Shown piece by piece: positions 63,835 to 64,000 of a stretch of DNA of 64,000 nt. Below the pieces are notes generated by a model, which saw only the letters and a list, made by a program, of their open reading frames with translations, was not told the origin of the DNA and did not search any database. Location: contig NZ_CP096034.1 in the NCBI RefSeq assembly GCF_023115465.1, forward strand, positions 4,092,001 through 4,156,000, read 5' to 3'. The translations under genes and the position numbers were made by a program. This DNA is from Gottfriedia acidiceleris (GTDB lineage: Bacteria > Bacillota > Bacilli > Bacillales > Bacillaceae_G). How positions within the stretch are numbered: the stretch's first letter is position 1; every line of letters begins with the position of its first letter.

Positions 63835-64000
63835 TTAAGCTGCTGATCGGGCTTGACGAAATAATAGCCAAACTAAGTATATTCCACCCAATGATAAAGT
63901 TACTACACCTACGGGAAAAATTGTTCCTGGAATTACTCTTTGCGCGAGAACATCCGCTCCAAGTAAAAGAAACGCTCCCATCATTGCTGCTGGTAAAATA
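63835..64000 (-). CDS. FecCD-family siderophore permease, C-terminal fragment
   Basis: The last 55 codons are inside the window; the gene continues past the right edge. The end reads AAMMGAFLLLGADVLAQRVI then PGTIFPVGVVTLSLGGIYLV and WLLFRQARSAA, the usual last two helices of FecCD permeases (PVGVVT motif). It feeds the YusV ATPase encoded next. Confidence 0.9.
   Translation of the reverse strand, partial: ILPAAMMGAFLLLGADVLAQRVIPGTIFPVGVVTLSLGGIYLVWLLFRQARSAA

Overview
The window is about 64 kb of low-GC DNA from an endospore-forming Bacillaceae. Gene order follows the Bacillus subtilis yut-yun-suf-yus chromosome arm: yutF, yutE, yutD, yutC, lipA, lytH, yunB, yunC-yunD-yunE, the suf operon, met transport, yusE-yusF-gcvH-yusI, the fad operon with yuzL and fadM, and yusV at the end. 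Sporulation genes (lytH, yunB, ytaF, a YhcN/YlaJ-type lipoprotein), Gram-positive dlt genes and strong AGGAGG-type ribosome sites agree with this. A kynurenine operon, an HD-GYP protein and several BcrA-type exporters are not in the B. subtilis arrangement. This suggests a Bacillus or Gottfriedia-like species; the genus cannot be fixed from the sequence alone.

1-10.3 kb: conserved yut/yun block. It carries a decayed glpX, a cluster of DnaA-box sequences between DUF3055 and yutD, lipoyl synthase, the spore cortex peptidase LytH, and a run of minus-strand genes ending with an HD-GYP c-di-GMP phosphodiesterase, a metallophosphatase and a TauE-like exporter. 10.3-11.6 kb: a decayed patch with a broken lipoprotein gene, a short orphan ORF and a remnant of an IS3-type transposase whose start codon is lost. 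11.6-16.9 kb: the iron-sulfur assembly operon sufCDSUB on the minus strand with a clear sigma-A promoter. 17-20 kb: DUF2164, a DUF4163/DUF3298 secreted protein and a SxxK serine hydrolase. 20.1-24.4 kb: dltXABCD, which D-alanylates teichoic acids.

24.5-31 kb: a D-2-hydroxyacid dehydrogenase; the methionine importer metNPQ behind a complete SAM (S-box) riboswitch; and small yus genes including glycine cleavage protein H, whose lipoylation links to lipA. 31.3-38.8 kb: the fadNAE beta-oxidation operon under a perfect FadR-type operator, yuzL, a proline dehydrogenase and a DUF2573 protein. 39-42.7 kb: a formate/nitrite-type channel, then an SGNH esterase translationally coupled to an ABC exporter. 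42.7-46.4 kb: a CDF metal exporter and kynU-kynB-kynA, which convert tryptophan to anthranilate.

46.5-52.5 kb is the most accessory-looking part: two more BcrA-type exporters, one with its own divergent TetR regulator and a pair of identically built operators. 52.5-64 kb: LOG-family protein, Gfo/Idh/MocA oxidoreductase, a glycine/proline/tyrosine repeat protein made of ten 24-nt units, an ABC-F ATPase preceded by a leader ORF and a transcription attenuator, VOC protein, methionine aminopeptidase, S66 peptidase, DUF347 membrane protein, YtaF, a lone TatC, and a siderophore ABC importer running off the right edge. No tRNA, rRNA, CRISPR array or intact insertion sequence was seen.
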